Assembly (NCBI GenBank): GCA_900551365.1 | Contig: URVZ01000025.1 | Span: 1 to 19,604, forward strand | Direction: 5' to 3' | Length of the DNA stretch: 19,604 nt | Source of the DNA: an uncultured Collinsella sp. | GTDB lineage: Bacteria > Actinomycetota > Coriobacteriia > Coriobacteriales > Coriobacteriaceae | Shown: piece after piece, positions 1 through 6,209 of the stretch | Layout: the number at the start of each line of letters is the position of its first letter | Numbering within the stretch: the first letter of the stretch is position 1 | Translations under genes and position numbers: made by a program | Notes under the pieces: generated by a model | Database searches by the model: none | What the model saw: the letters and a program-made list of their open reading frames with translations, nothing else | What the model was told of the DNA's origin: nothing

Positions 1-47
1 AATGCCTCGACCTCATCGTCGACGAATTCTCCCCGCTCGGAAAATAG
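1..47 (+). CDS. 3' end of an upstream gene (partial)
   Basis: The frame beginning at base 3 is open from the window edge and ends at TAG 45-47, giving a 14-residue C-terminus (CLDLIVDEFSPLGK). The stop lies directly on an SD (AGGAGG, 46-51) that serves the next small gene, the tight spacing typical of co-transcribed genes, and this supports it as a real gene end. Too little is visible to name a product. Confidence 0.45.
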   Translation, partial: CLDLIVDEFSPLGK

Positions 48-56
48 GAGGACCCT

Positions 57-149
57 ATGAACGACAATCCCCTGCTCGGCTTCATCATCATCGTTTTGGC
101 CATGCTCGTCGGCTATGCGATCAACGTGATCCACCGCCGGAAGAAGTAA
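57..149 (+). CDS. 30-residue single-span membrane peptide
   Basis: A short reading frame starting MNDNPLLGF and ending HRRKK, with a perfect SD (AGGAGG, 46-51) five bases before the ATG. Residues 6-25 form one hydrophobic segment followed by a basic tail, so it should sit in the membrane with its C-terminus inside (positive-inside rule). It follows the upstream gene by nine bases and is closed by a strong terminator at 186-226, so it is probably the last gene of that operon. No family was recognised. It could be a small accessory subunit of whatever the upstream gene encodes, but that is inference. Confidence 0.6.
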   Translation: MNDNPLLGFIIIVLAMLVGYAINVIHRRKK

Positions 150-185
150 TTCCACATTGGTATGATATTCATCCAATTATCGTCT

Positions 186-226
186 CCCCTGCTGTTTATG
201 CATTTGCCAAACAGCAGGGGGATTTT
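186..226 (+). terminator. Intrinsic terminator after the small membrane peptide
   Basis: A perfect 12-bp stem pairs CCCCTGCTGTTT (186-197) with AAACAGCAGGGG (209-220) around an 11-nt loop. It is followed by GA and TTTT (223-226). It ends the operon entering from the left edge. Confidence 0.8.
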
Positions 227-282
227 CATTTCGGGCATTCCCAGCTACTTTATTCGGCTACAGTAATCACAGGGCGCCTTTA

Positions 283-311
283 TTAAAGTAAAGCTACAAA
301 CTGAGTATAAT
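283..311 (+). promoter_or_regulatory. Candidate promoter for the C69 dipeptidase gene
   Basis: A consensus -10 box TATAAT (306-311) lies in an AT-rich stretch about 145 bases before the start codon. The best -35 at 17-bp spacing is TTAAAG (283-288), a poor match, so the -10 is the main evidence. The long 5' UTR this implies contains alternative short stems near the SD. Confidence 0.35.
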
Positions 312-456
312 TAACCGCTCATCGCATATTTCATTACGCTTATCGAGTAAGTTTCTTTCATAGATGAATATTGTTTCCAGTTCGTTACGCTAATGGGGTG
401 TCTTTATTGGCTGAAGCCCTCTGGCAACGGAGAGCTTTCGCACGCTGGGAGGGAAA

Positions 457-2406
457 ATGAGGAAAACTCACCCCGTCAACGCGCTCAAGAAGCTAGGCAT
501 AGGCCTCGCCTTTGGAGCTGCAACCATCATGTCCATGCCGACATCTGCGCTCGCCTGCACGCAGATATACATGGGCAAAAACCTTACGGCCGACGGCAAC
601 ACGTACTACGGCCGCGCCGAGGACTTTGGCAAGCGCTATCTTAAGCACTACGGCATCGAACCTGCCCACGAACCTGGCTTTAAGTACAGCTCGATTGAAT
701 CTGCTTTTGAATACACTTCGAACAAGCCTACCTATCGCTACAGCTATGTACGCGACCACCCCTCCAACTGGATGGGTCGCACCGACGCCTACTCCGAGGC
801 CGGCATCAACGAGAAGGGCGTCTCCTGCTCCGCCACGCTAAGCACCTCCTATAACGAGGAGGCCGCTGCAGCAGACCCCATCGATGAGGAAGTGGGTCTG
901 GGCGAGTACAGTTACGGCAGCATCATCCTGGGCGAGAGCGCCACGGCCCGCGAGGGCGTCGAGCTTCTCGGCAGCCTGATCGATGATCAAGGCGTCTGCA
1001 CCAACGACCAGATCATCATCGCCGACAACAACGAGACCTGGCTGTTCGCCACACTTTCCGCCCATCAGTGGATCGCCATGAAGCTCGCTGACGACGTCGC
1101 GTCGCTCAACCCTAATATCGGGAGCCTCAACTACGATGTCGACCTCAATGACACCGAGAATTGCCTCCACTCTGAAAAGATCCAATCCATGCCCGAAGAA
1201 AAGGGTTTCGCCAAATACTCCGCTGACGGCAAATTCGATGTCGCCCAAACGTATGGCGAAAGCCTCGCCGATTCCGGCGTAAACCAGTGGTCCCGTTATG
1301 TGCAAGGCCGCAATTATTTTGGTAGTCAGCTGACCGAAGGCACAGATTACGACATTATCACAGTAAAGGAGAAAGGAAAACCTGACCAAAAGGGAGCCAT
1401 GGTCAGCGAAATCCAGCCCCTGTTCTTCAAGCCTGGCAAGTCTGGTTGGAGCACTTTCGAGTTGATTCGCGCCTTCGGCAACCGCGGCGAGAACGTCCCT
1501 GGCCTCAACGCGAACACTGATGGTGTTTATTGCATCGGCAGCGAGCGCAACACCGAGATCAACCTCTTCCAGATTCGTCGCGGGTATGACCCCGAAGTCG
1601 CTACCATCCAGTGGGAAATGCTCTCCCGCGCCGCGTACTCCGTCGCCATCCCGTTGTACTCCGCTCTGATAACTGAGGTCAGCCCGTACTTCAGCGATCA
1701 GACCGTCTCCTTCGATCACTGCAAACAGACTGACGTCGTGTACAACGAGGAGCCCGAGAACTCAATCAACTACGTCCTCATGGACATCAGCTCGCTCTGC
1801 TTTGAGAACCCTGACACCCTTGGTATCAGCGTCCGTGCCTACCTCGATGCGCTCCAGAACGAGCTCATCGAGCAGAACAAGGAAGTTGACGCCGCCATGC
1901 TAGCCGAGACGACCACCGAGGGCCGCACTGCCCTGGCTAACAAGGCCGGCAAGGCTGCTACCGAGAACACCTACGAGAAGTGCAAGGCACTGCTCCAGGA
2001 GATGCGCGCCTATCAGAAGGCCGAAAACTTCGACCAGCCCTTCACCCCGAGCGACCTGAACACCGAGATCAACGGCCTCAAGGTGTCCATCACCTACGCC
2101 AAGGACGCTCTTGCCACCGACCCGGTAACCCCGGATCAGCCTGGTACTCCTGAGCAGCCCGGTACTCCTGAGCAGCCCGGTACCCCCGAGCAGCCCGCTA
2201 AGCCCGAGCAGCCCACCACCAAGCCCGAGAAGCCTGGCAAGTCGGACACCACGACCACGGTAACCACCAACAAGACGAACACCAAGGGCGGCCTGCCCAC
2301 CACCGGTGATCGTTTTGATGGCCGCATGGTGGCCGCATTCGCCATCGCTGGCGTTGCCGTCATCTCCGCGGGCGGTTACTTCCTCTACCGTCGCAATAAG
2401 GAGTAA
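457..2406 (+). CDS. Secreted, sortase-anchored C69-family dipeptidase
   Basis: A 649-residue protein with an N-terminal signal peptide (basic start, hydrophobic residues 13-33, AxA site at 31-33). Cys34 follows immediately, then the C69 N-terminal pattern (CTQIYMGKNLTADGNTYYGR and an AED motif). In the C69 (PepD) Ntn-hydrolase family the N-terminal Cys is the nucleophile, so signal cleavage after Ala33 would itself expose the catalytic residue. The catalytic region runs to about residue 545. It is followed by a Pro-rich linker with GTPEQP repeats (563-586), an LPTTG sorting motif (613-617), a membrane span and a basic tail (YRRNKE). It should act at the cell wall on short peptides. The start at 457 has SD GGGAGGG (447-453). 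A terminator follows at 2414. Product class is confident; exact substrate is unknown. Confidence 0.92.
   Translation: MRKTHPVNALKKLGIGLAFGAATIMSMPTSALACTQIYMGKNLTADGNTYYGRAEDFGKRYLKHYGIEPAHEPGFKYSSIESAFEYTSNKPTYRYSYVRDHPSNWMGRTDAYSEAGINEKGVSCSATLSTSYNEEAAAADPIDEEVGLGEYSYGSIILGESATAREGVELLGSLIDDQGVCTNDQIIIADNNETWLFATLSAHQWIAMKLADDVASLNPNIGSLNYDVDLNDTENCLHSEKIQSMPEEKGFAKYSADGKFDVAQTYGESLADSGVNQWSRYVQGRNYFGSQLTEGTDYDIITVKEKGKPDQKGAMVSEIQPLFFKPGKSGWSTFELIRAFGNRGENVPGLNANTDGVYCIGSERNTEINLFQIRRGYDPEVATIQWEMLSRAAYSVAIPLYSALITEVSPYFSDQTVSFDHCKQTDVVYNEEPENSINYVLMDISSLCFENPDTLGISVRAYLDALQNELIEQNKEVDAAMLAETTTEGRTALANKAGKAATENTYEKCKALLQEMRAYQKAENFDQPFTPSDLNTEINGLKVSITYAKDALATDPVTPDQPGTPEQPGTPEQPGTPEQPAKPEQPTTKPEKPGKSDTTTTVTTNKTNTKGGLPTTGDRFDGRMVAAFAIAGVAVISAGGYFLYRRNKE
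2143..2214 (+). repeat. Tandem 18-bp repeats coding for GTPEQP wall-spanning linker
   Basis: Two identical 18-bp units (2143-2160, 2161-2178), a third with two silent changes (2179-2196), and a degenerate fourth (2197-2214) that encodes AKPEQP. Such identical in-frame repeats commonly change copy number by slippage, which here would change only the length of the linker between the enzyme and its LPTTG anchor. Confidence 0.85.
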
Positions 2407-2413
2407 CGTCTTA

Positions 2414-2465
2414 GCTGAGCGGACAAGGCAGCAATGGCAGCCTCGCCCGCTCAGCCCGCTCTTTT
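2414..2465 (+). terminator. Terminator of the C69 dipeptidase gene
   Basis: A 9-bp outer stem pairs GCTGAGCGG (2414-2422) with CCGCTCAGC (2447-2455). A smaller hairpin sits inside it. CTCTTTT follows, with the T run at 2462-2465. Confidence 0.65.
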
Positions 2466-2486
2466 GACCGGTGGGAAACCCGCCTG

Positions 2487-2507
2487 AAATCTTTTTAAAA
2501 AAGATTT
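2487..2507. repeat. AT-rich 21-bp perfect palindrome upstream of the trp-type leader
   Basis: AAATCTTTTT (2487-2496) and AAAAAGATTT (2498-2507) form perfect 10-bp arms around a single A. It lies just upstream of the -10 box of the leader transcript, where an operator would be expected. It stands out as an AT island in G+C-rich sequence. No regulator can be named. Confidence 0.5.
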
Positions 2508-2535
2508 CCCCGCACACACTTCGCTGTGCTATAGT
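2505..2535 (+). promoter_or_regulatory. Candidate extended -10 promoter of the ECF transporter operon
   Basis: TATAGT (2530-2535) is preceded by TGC (2527-2529), an extended -10 (TGn) element. The -35 region is weak (TTTCCC, 2505-2510, 19-bp spacing), which an extended -10 can tolerate. Transcription would start near 2542, giving about 50 nt before the leader ATG at 2594. Confidence 0.45.
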
Positions 2536-2593
2536 GCAGCGCAACAGCAACTAGGTGCGACCGCGCCACGGCATCACGAAAGGAACCACCAAC

Positions 2594-2662
2594 ATGAAGA
2601 ACACGATGAAGTCTCTCAACAACTGGTGGTGGCGTGATGCGAATACGATCGGTCGACAGTGA
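2594..2662 (+). CDS. trpL: Trp-rich leader peptide (22 residues, WWW)
   Basis: A short reading frame, MKNTMKSLNNWWWRDANTIG then RQ, with a good SD (AAAGGA, 2579-2584) nine bases before the ATG. Three consecutive TGG codons (2624-2632) make it a ribosome-stalling sensor for charged tRNA-Trp, as in classical trp attenuators. An intrinsic terminator with a UUCG loop starts 37 bases after the stop codon. What is unusual is the gene it precedes: an ECF transporter S component rather than trp biosynthesis genes. The symbol is by analogy with trpL. The combination of SD, WWW and terminator makes this far more than a chance ORF. Confidence 0.9.
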   Translation: MKNTMKSLNNWWWRDANTIGRQ

Positions 2663-2729
2663 GTCCCTCACGCCTGTTTTTGCGCTCTAGGTGATTGGAA
2701 GGCCTCCGGTTTCGACCGGGGGCCTTTTT
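2624..2729 (+). promoter_or_regulatory. Tryptophan transcription attenuator
   Basis: Several mutually exclusive stems are visible. An early hairpin can form between GGCGTGA (2631-2637), beginning in the third Trp codon, and TCACGCC (2668-2674). The end of the leader coding region, TCGGTCGA (2649-2656), can pair with TCGACCGG (2712-2719), the 3' half of the terminator stem (eight pairs, one G-U), and so act as an antiterminator. A ribosome stalled at Trp codons leaves 2649-2656 free, allowing readthrough. A ribosome reaching the stop at 2660 covers it, and the terminator forms. The pairings are seen in the sequence; the switching order is inference from known attenuators. Confidence 0.8.
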
Positions 2730-2761
2730 CTATCTCGAGCCCGATCGCATTCGCATCACGC
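2632..2761 (+). repeat. Long-range inverted repeat spanning the attenuator (21-nt arms)
   Basis: The leader segment 2632-2652 is complementary to 2741-2761 at 20 of 21 positions; only A2645 opposite C2748 fails to pair. The left arm begins at the last base of the third Trp codon. The right arm lies beyond the terminator and before the SD of the next gene. The pairing excludes both the early hairpin and the antiterminator stem, and it can form in cis only in readthrough RNA. Its role is unknown. Confidence 0.85.
2699..2729 (+). terminator. Attenuator terminator hairpin with UUCG tetraloop
   Basis: A 12-bp stem (2699-2710 with 2715-2726, one T-G wobble) closes on the stable tetraloop TTCG (2711-2714) and runs into TTTTT (2725-2729). 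It lies between the leader peptide and the S-component gene. Confidence 0.9.
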
Positions 2762-2806
2762 GCCTCCGCTTTTCTCTTGCACTCCCCTTCCGAAAGGATT
2801 TTCACC

Positions 2807-3379
2807 ATGTCTCAGAACACCACCGCCGCCCAGCCCCGCACCGTCCAGACCGCCGACCGCGGCAAACTCGACGTCCGCGCCCTCGTCCTGCTCGCCATCC
2901 TGCTCGCTGCCGGCTTCATCCTCAACTTCACCGTCGGCAAGGCCATCTCGGGCATCTCGGGCGGCATGATCAGCCCCGAGTTCATCATCTCGGCCTTCTG
3001 CCTCACCATCCTGGTCGTTCGTCCCAACATCGGCCAGGCGCTCGTCATTGGCCTCATCTCGGCTGCCGTGATCCAGATCACCACCACTTCGCCGTTCGTC
3101 GATTTTGCCGCCGAGGGCATCGCCGCCATGCTCATGGCCGGCATCGTCAACGCCGCCGGCAAGAACGGTCAGGTCAAGCCAGCCATCGCCATTGTCGCAA
3201 CCTTCCTGACCACCTTTGTCTCCGGCGTCATCTTCATGATCATCAAGATGGCCATGCTCGGCGTGGTCGGCGAGCTCGCCGCCGCCATGCTGCCCGTCGT
3301 TGCCATGACCGCCGTCTTTAACGCCATTCTGGTCGGCGCCCTCTACCTGCCCATCCAGAAGGCTCTTAGACTCAACTAA
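2807..3379 (+). CDS. ECF transporter S component, probably for tryptophan
   Basis: A 190-residue, very hydrophobic protein with about five or six membrane spans, the size and shape of ECF substrate-binding (S) subunits. The first span carries the small-residue pattern typical of S components where they touch the T subunit (around AILLAAGF, residues 28-35). The ATG at 2807 was chosen because it has SD AAAGGA (2793-2798); an upstream in-frame TTG at 2777 has none. It is followed by ATPase and T genes, so this is a dedicated (group I) ECF system. Membership of the S-component group is inferred from topology and neighbours. Tryptophan as substrate is inferred from the WWW leader and attenuator upstream; a Trp-derived compound is possible. 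Confidence 0.82.
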   Translation: MSQNTTAAQPRTVQTADRGKLDVRALVLLAILLAAGFILNFTVGKAISGISGGMISPEFIISAFCLTILVVRPNIGQALVIGLISAAVIQITTTSPFVDFAAEGIAAMLMAGIVNAAGKNGQVKPAIAIVATFLTTFVSGVIFMIIKMAMLGVVGELAAAMLPVVAMTAVFNAILVGALYLPIQKALRLN

Positions 3380-3385
3380 CCCGCT

Positions 3386-3488
3386 CGGCTTTACGAGCCA
3401 CCCCATCTTGGCGTTCATTCGTCGCTCGCGTACCCAAGTACGCTTCGCTCCTCTTTCTCGCGCCAACCTGGGGCCCCTCGTAAAGCCG
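3386..3488. repeat. Large REP-like palindromic element between S and ATPase genes
   Basis: A 103-bp imperfect palindrome. The outer arms are CGGCTTTACGAG (3386-3397) and CTCGTAAAGCCG (3477-3488), then CCCCA/TGGGG (3401-3405 with 3469-3473), TTGGCG/CGCCAA (3408-3413 with 3461-3466), and a tip hairpin GCGTAC-ccaa-GTACGC (3428-3443). It begins seven bases after the S-gene stop. The layered arms suggest an extended RNA hairpin or a dispersed palindromic repeat unit. It lacks a T run, so it is not an ordinary terminator. Confidence 0.8.
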
Positions 3489-3512
3489 TCTCCGTGCTTC
3501 ACCACCAAAAAC

Positions 3513-3580
3513 TGTCCCAAACGACTAGCTTTTGGGGACGTTCTTAAACGACTAGTCATTAAAGAACGTCCCCAATGACT
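3513..3580. repeat. Second, nested palindromic element before the ATPase gene
   Basis: The main arms are GGGGACGTTCTT (3534-3545) and AAGAACGTCCCC (3562-3573). The 8-bp palindrome GACTAGTC (3550-3557) sits in the loop. AAACGACTAG occurs twice (3519-3528 and 3546-3555), and AGTCATT/AATGACT (3554-3560, 3574-3580) gives an alternative fold ending just before the SD of the ATPase gene. The design looks like a small mobile palindrome or a translation-modulating structure. Confidence 0.75.
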
Positions 3581-3593
3581 ATGAAAGGTATCC

Positions 3594-5345
3594 ATGGAAA
3601 CGATCATCAACGTCGACGATGTCTCGTTCTCCTATGGCACGCAGACCGAGCAAGCGCTCAGCCACATCTCGCTCAGCGTGAACAAGGGAGATTTCATCGG
3701 CATCATCGGGCCCTCGGGCGCCGGCAAGTCCACGCTTGCCGCCTGTCTGTCGGGCGCCGTGCCCCACCACTACACCGGCACGTTCTTTGGGTCCGTCATG
3801 GTCGACGGCCACGACACCTGCGAAGTCTCGCTCACCGACGTGTCGCAAATCGTCGGCAGTGTGCTGCAGGATATCGACACGCAGATGGTCGCTTCGGTCG
3901 TCGAGGACGAGATGCTCTTTGGCCTCGAGAACTTTGGCGTTCCCCACGACCAGATCAAGCAGCGCGTGAGCGAAACTCTCGAGACCGTCGGCATCAGCGA
4001 CCTGCGCGACCGCGAGATCGCCACCCTCTCGGGCGGACAGAAGCAAAAGGTAGCCATCGCCGCCATCCTCGCCATGCGTCCGCGCGTCTTGGTTCTCGAC
4101 GAGCCCACCGCGGCACTCGACCCCGCCAGCTCCACGTTGGTCTTCGAGACGCTGCGTGAGGCAAACCGCGCACTTGGAATCACCATCGTCGTCGTCGAGC
4201 AAAAGGTCGCCCTGCTCTCGGAGTACTGCAACCGCGTGCTCGTGCTCAACCATGGCGAAATCGCGCTGCAGGGCGAGCCACACGAGGTCTTCGCGCATAC
4301 CGACGAGCTCCGTGCCATCGGCGTCGACTGCCCTCGCGTCACGCGTATCTTCAATAGCCTCGAGGCCGATGGCCTGGTAAGCGGTACCCCCTGCTTGGAT
4401 GTCGATGAGGCCGAGCGCATGATTTCGGGCATCGTCGACCCCGCACGCGCGGCTATCGAAGCCCAGGCGCCCGCCGGTTCCCCGCATGCACCGTCGTTGC
4501 GCCCTCATGCCAAGGACGCCGAACCCGTACTCACCTTCGACCATGTTGAGTTTGCCTATCCCAATGGCGGCGCCGCCGTACACGACCTTAGCCTGACGCT
4601 CTATCCCGGCGAGCTCGTGGGCATCGTCGGCCAAAACGGCGCCGGCAAGACCACGCTCACCAAACTGCTCACAGGCCTGCTTAAGCCCGCCTCGGGCAGC
4701 GTGCGCGTCACGGGACTGGATACCGCAGCCGTTCCCACGAGCCGCATCGCTCGCGAGGTCGCGACCCTCTTCCAAAACCCCGACCGCCAGATCTGCAAGG
4801 ACACCGTGCTCGACGAGGTCGCCTTTGGCCTGGAGCTTGCCGGCATCGACCGTGCCGAGGCGCTGCGTCGCGCCCAGCTCGTCATCGACCGCTTTGGCTT
4901 GCCGGCCGACGAGGCGCCCTTCTCGCTCTCGCGCGGTCAGCGACAAATGGTGGCGCTTGCCTCCGTCGTAGTGGTTGAGCCCAAGATCGTCGTGCTCGAC
5001 GAGCCCACGAGCGGCCTTGATTACCGCGAGTGCATGACCGTCATGGAAACGGTGCGTACCATGGCCGAGCGTGGCTGCGCCGTAATCATGGTCTGCCACG
5101 ACATGGAAGTCGTCTCCGACTTTGCCGAGCGCATCGTAGTAATGGCCGACGGCCGCATCCTCGATCGCGGCCGCACGCACGAGCTGTTCTCGAACATCGA
5201 ACTCATGCAGCATGCCTACGTTGAGCCGCCCCAGGTCATCGAACTCTCGCGCCGTCTGGCATCTTCCGTCTCGCCCGCTTTTGCGCAGGTGAGCGAGGTC
5301 ACCGATGTCGTTCGAATTGCCAAGGAGATGGTCCACCGTGGTTAA
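3594..5345 (+). CDS. ecfA: ECF transporter ATPase, two ABC domains in one chain
   Basis: A 583-residue protein made of two complete ABC ATPase domains, equivalent to the EcfA1 and EcfA2 subunits fused. Domain 1 has Walker A GPSGAGKST (39-47, K45), signature LSGGQ (145-149) and Walker B with D169-E170. Domain 2 has GQNGAGKTT (346-354, K352), signature LSRGQ (445-449, a variant of LSGGQ) and D469-E470. A linker of roughly 60 residues joins them. The start has SD GAAAGG (3583-3588). The 3' end overlaps the T-component start by eight bases, indicating coupled translation. It energises uptake through the adjacent S and T subunits. Both sites look catalytically intact. Confidence 0.93.
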   Translation: METIINVDDVSFSYGTQTEQALSHISLSVNKGDFIGIIGPSGAGKSTLAACLSGAVPHHYTGTFFGSVMVDGHDTCEVSLTDVSQIVGSVLQDIDTQMVASVVEDEMLFGLENFGVPHDQIKQRVSETLETVGISDLRDREIATLSGGQKQKVAIAAILAMRPRVLVLDEPTAALDPASSTLVFETLREANRALGITIVVVEQKVALLSEYCNRVLVLNHGEIALQGEPHEVFAHTDELRAIGVDCPRVTRIFNSLEADGLVSGTPCLDVDEAERMISGIVDPARAAIEAQAPAGSPHAPSLRPHAKDAEPVLTFDHVEFAYPNGGAAVHDLSLTLYPGELVGIVGQNGAGKTTLTKLLTGLLKPASGSVRVTGLDTAAVPTSRIAREVATLFQNPDRQICKDTVLDEVAFGLELAGIDRAEALRRAQLVIDRFGLPADEAPFSLSRGQRQMVALASVVVVEPKIVVLDEPTSGLDYRECMTVMETVRTMAERGCAVIMVCHDMEVVSDFAERIVVMADGRILDRGRTHELFSNIELMQHAYVEPPQVIELSRRLASSVSPAFAQVSEVTDVVRIAKEMVHRG

Positions 5346-6084
5346 CGTCATCGACTACATGCCGGGCGATACGCTGCTGCATCGCCTGAATCCCGTCGTC
5401 AAACTGGGCCTCGCCGCCGCCATCATCGTCGGCATCTTCTTGTCCGACACCTACGTGGCGCTGCTGGGCTTTTTGGCACTCACCCTTGCGCTGGGTGCCT
5501 ATGCCGGCGTCGTCGACCGTCTGTTCTCGCTGCTCAAGTTGCTGATTCCGCTCGCGCTTATCATGCTGGTGCTCCAGCTGGCCTTTATGCGCGATGGCAA
5601 CGTGGTGTGGGGCTTTATCACCGACACGGGTCTCATCACAGGATCGAAGGCCTGTCTGCGCCTGCTGGGTGTGGCGTTACCACTCATCCTCATGCTCATG
5701 GTGACCAAGCTCAACGACCTTGCCAACGCCTGCGTCGAGGTGCTGCACGTGCCGTATCGCTATGCCTTCACCTTTACCACGGCGCTGCGCTTCGTGCCGG
5801 TGTTTGGTCAGGAGATGAACGCCATCATGGAGGCGCAGACCGCACGCGGCGTCGAGTACGACACCAAGAACCCCATTAAGAAGCTTAAGCTCATGCTGCC
5901 ACTGTGCGTGCCGCTGCTCATCTCAAGCGTGGGCAAAACCGATGCCACAGCCTTGGCGGCAGAACAACGCGGCTTCTATCTGCGTACGCGCGCCAGCTCG
6001 TACAAGCGCTACCCCATCAAGGGCCTAGACATCGCCGTGCTCATCGTCAGCATCGCCCTCATCGCCATCGGCTTCCTGTTCTAG
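5338..6084 (+). CDS. ecfT: ECF transporter transmembrane T component
   Basis: A 248-residue membrane protein of the EcfT/CbiQ family. Hydrophobic spans lie near residues 22-60, 65-85, 100-125 and at the C-terminus. The cytoplasmic region has the two Ala/Arg-Gly coupling motifs that dock on the ATPases (TARGVEYD and AAEQRGFY). I chose GTG 5338, which has SD AAGGAG (5322-5327) ten bases upstream and overlaps the ATPase stop. An ATG at 5359 is in frame but lacks its own SD. It is the last gene of the operon, ending at the terminator at 6114. It links the S subunit to the fused ATPase. Confidence 0.9.
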   Translation: MVNVIDYMPGDTLLHRLNPVVKLGLAAAIIVGIFLSDTYVALLGFLALTLALGAYAGVVDRLFSLLKLLIPLALIMLVLQLAFMRDGNVVWGFITDTGLITGSKACLRLLGVALPLILMLMVTKLNDLANACVEVLHVPYRYAFTFTTALRFVPVFGQEMNAIMEAQTARGVEYDTKNPIKKLKLMLPLCVPLLISSVGKTDATALAAEQRGFYLRTRASSYKRYPIKGLDIAVLIVSIALIAIGFLF

Positions 6085-6113
6085 TTCACTACCGACAGCA
6101 ACCGCCCAACGCA

Positions 6114-6150
6114 AAAGGCCTCGGCTCGCACCAAACGAGCCGAGGCCTTT
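6114..6150. terminator. Bidirectional terminator between ecfT and the racemase gene
   Basis: A perfect 15-bp stem pairs AAAGGCCTCGGCTCG (6114-6128) with CGAGCCGAGGCCTTT (6136-6150) around a 7-nt loop. It has T-rich flanks on both strands and lies between convergent genes, so it can serve both. Confidence 0.88.
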
Positions 6151-6209
6151 ACTGTTTCACCAGATAAAACCTACCAATATTAACCTGTCCCTTTTTGGCA
6201 GATCGGAAG

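Noticed and set aside
230..456. Possible riboswitch in the 5' UTR of the C69 gene
   Set aside because: GGCAAC and short stems hinted at known classes, but I could not match the conserved cores of SAM, c-di-GMP, c-di-AMP, ZTP or cobalamin riboswitches. Only the small SD-proximal stems are reported.
838..1719. Long antisense open frame inside the C69 dipeptidase gene
   Set aside because: It mirrors the codon bias of the real gene, has no SD and no recognisable domain, and the sense strand carries clear family motifs.
2777..2806. Upstream TTG start for the ECF S component
   Set aside because: It adds ten residues, has no SD, and the ATG at 2807 has a well-spaced AAAGGA.
3579..5351. 590-codon antisense frame across the ECF ATPase gene
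   Set aside because: The sense strand has two complete ABC ATPase motif sets; the antisense protein is low-complexity and His/Asp/Gly-rich, typical of a shadow frame in high-G+C DNA.
6151..6209. CCAATATTAACCTGTCCCTTTTTGGCA stretch downstream of the bidirectional terminator, given here as positions about 6173-6199
   Set aside because: It has only a weak CCAA/TTGG pairing. It shares the word TGTCCC with the element at 3514, but this is too short to call a repeat.
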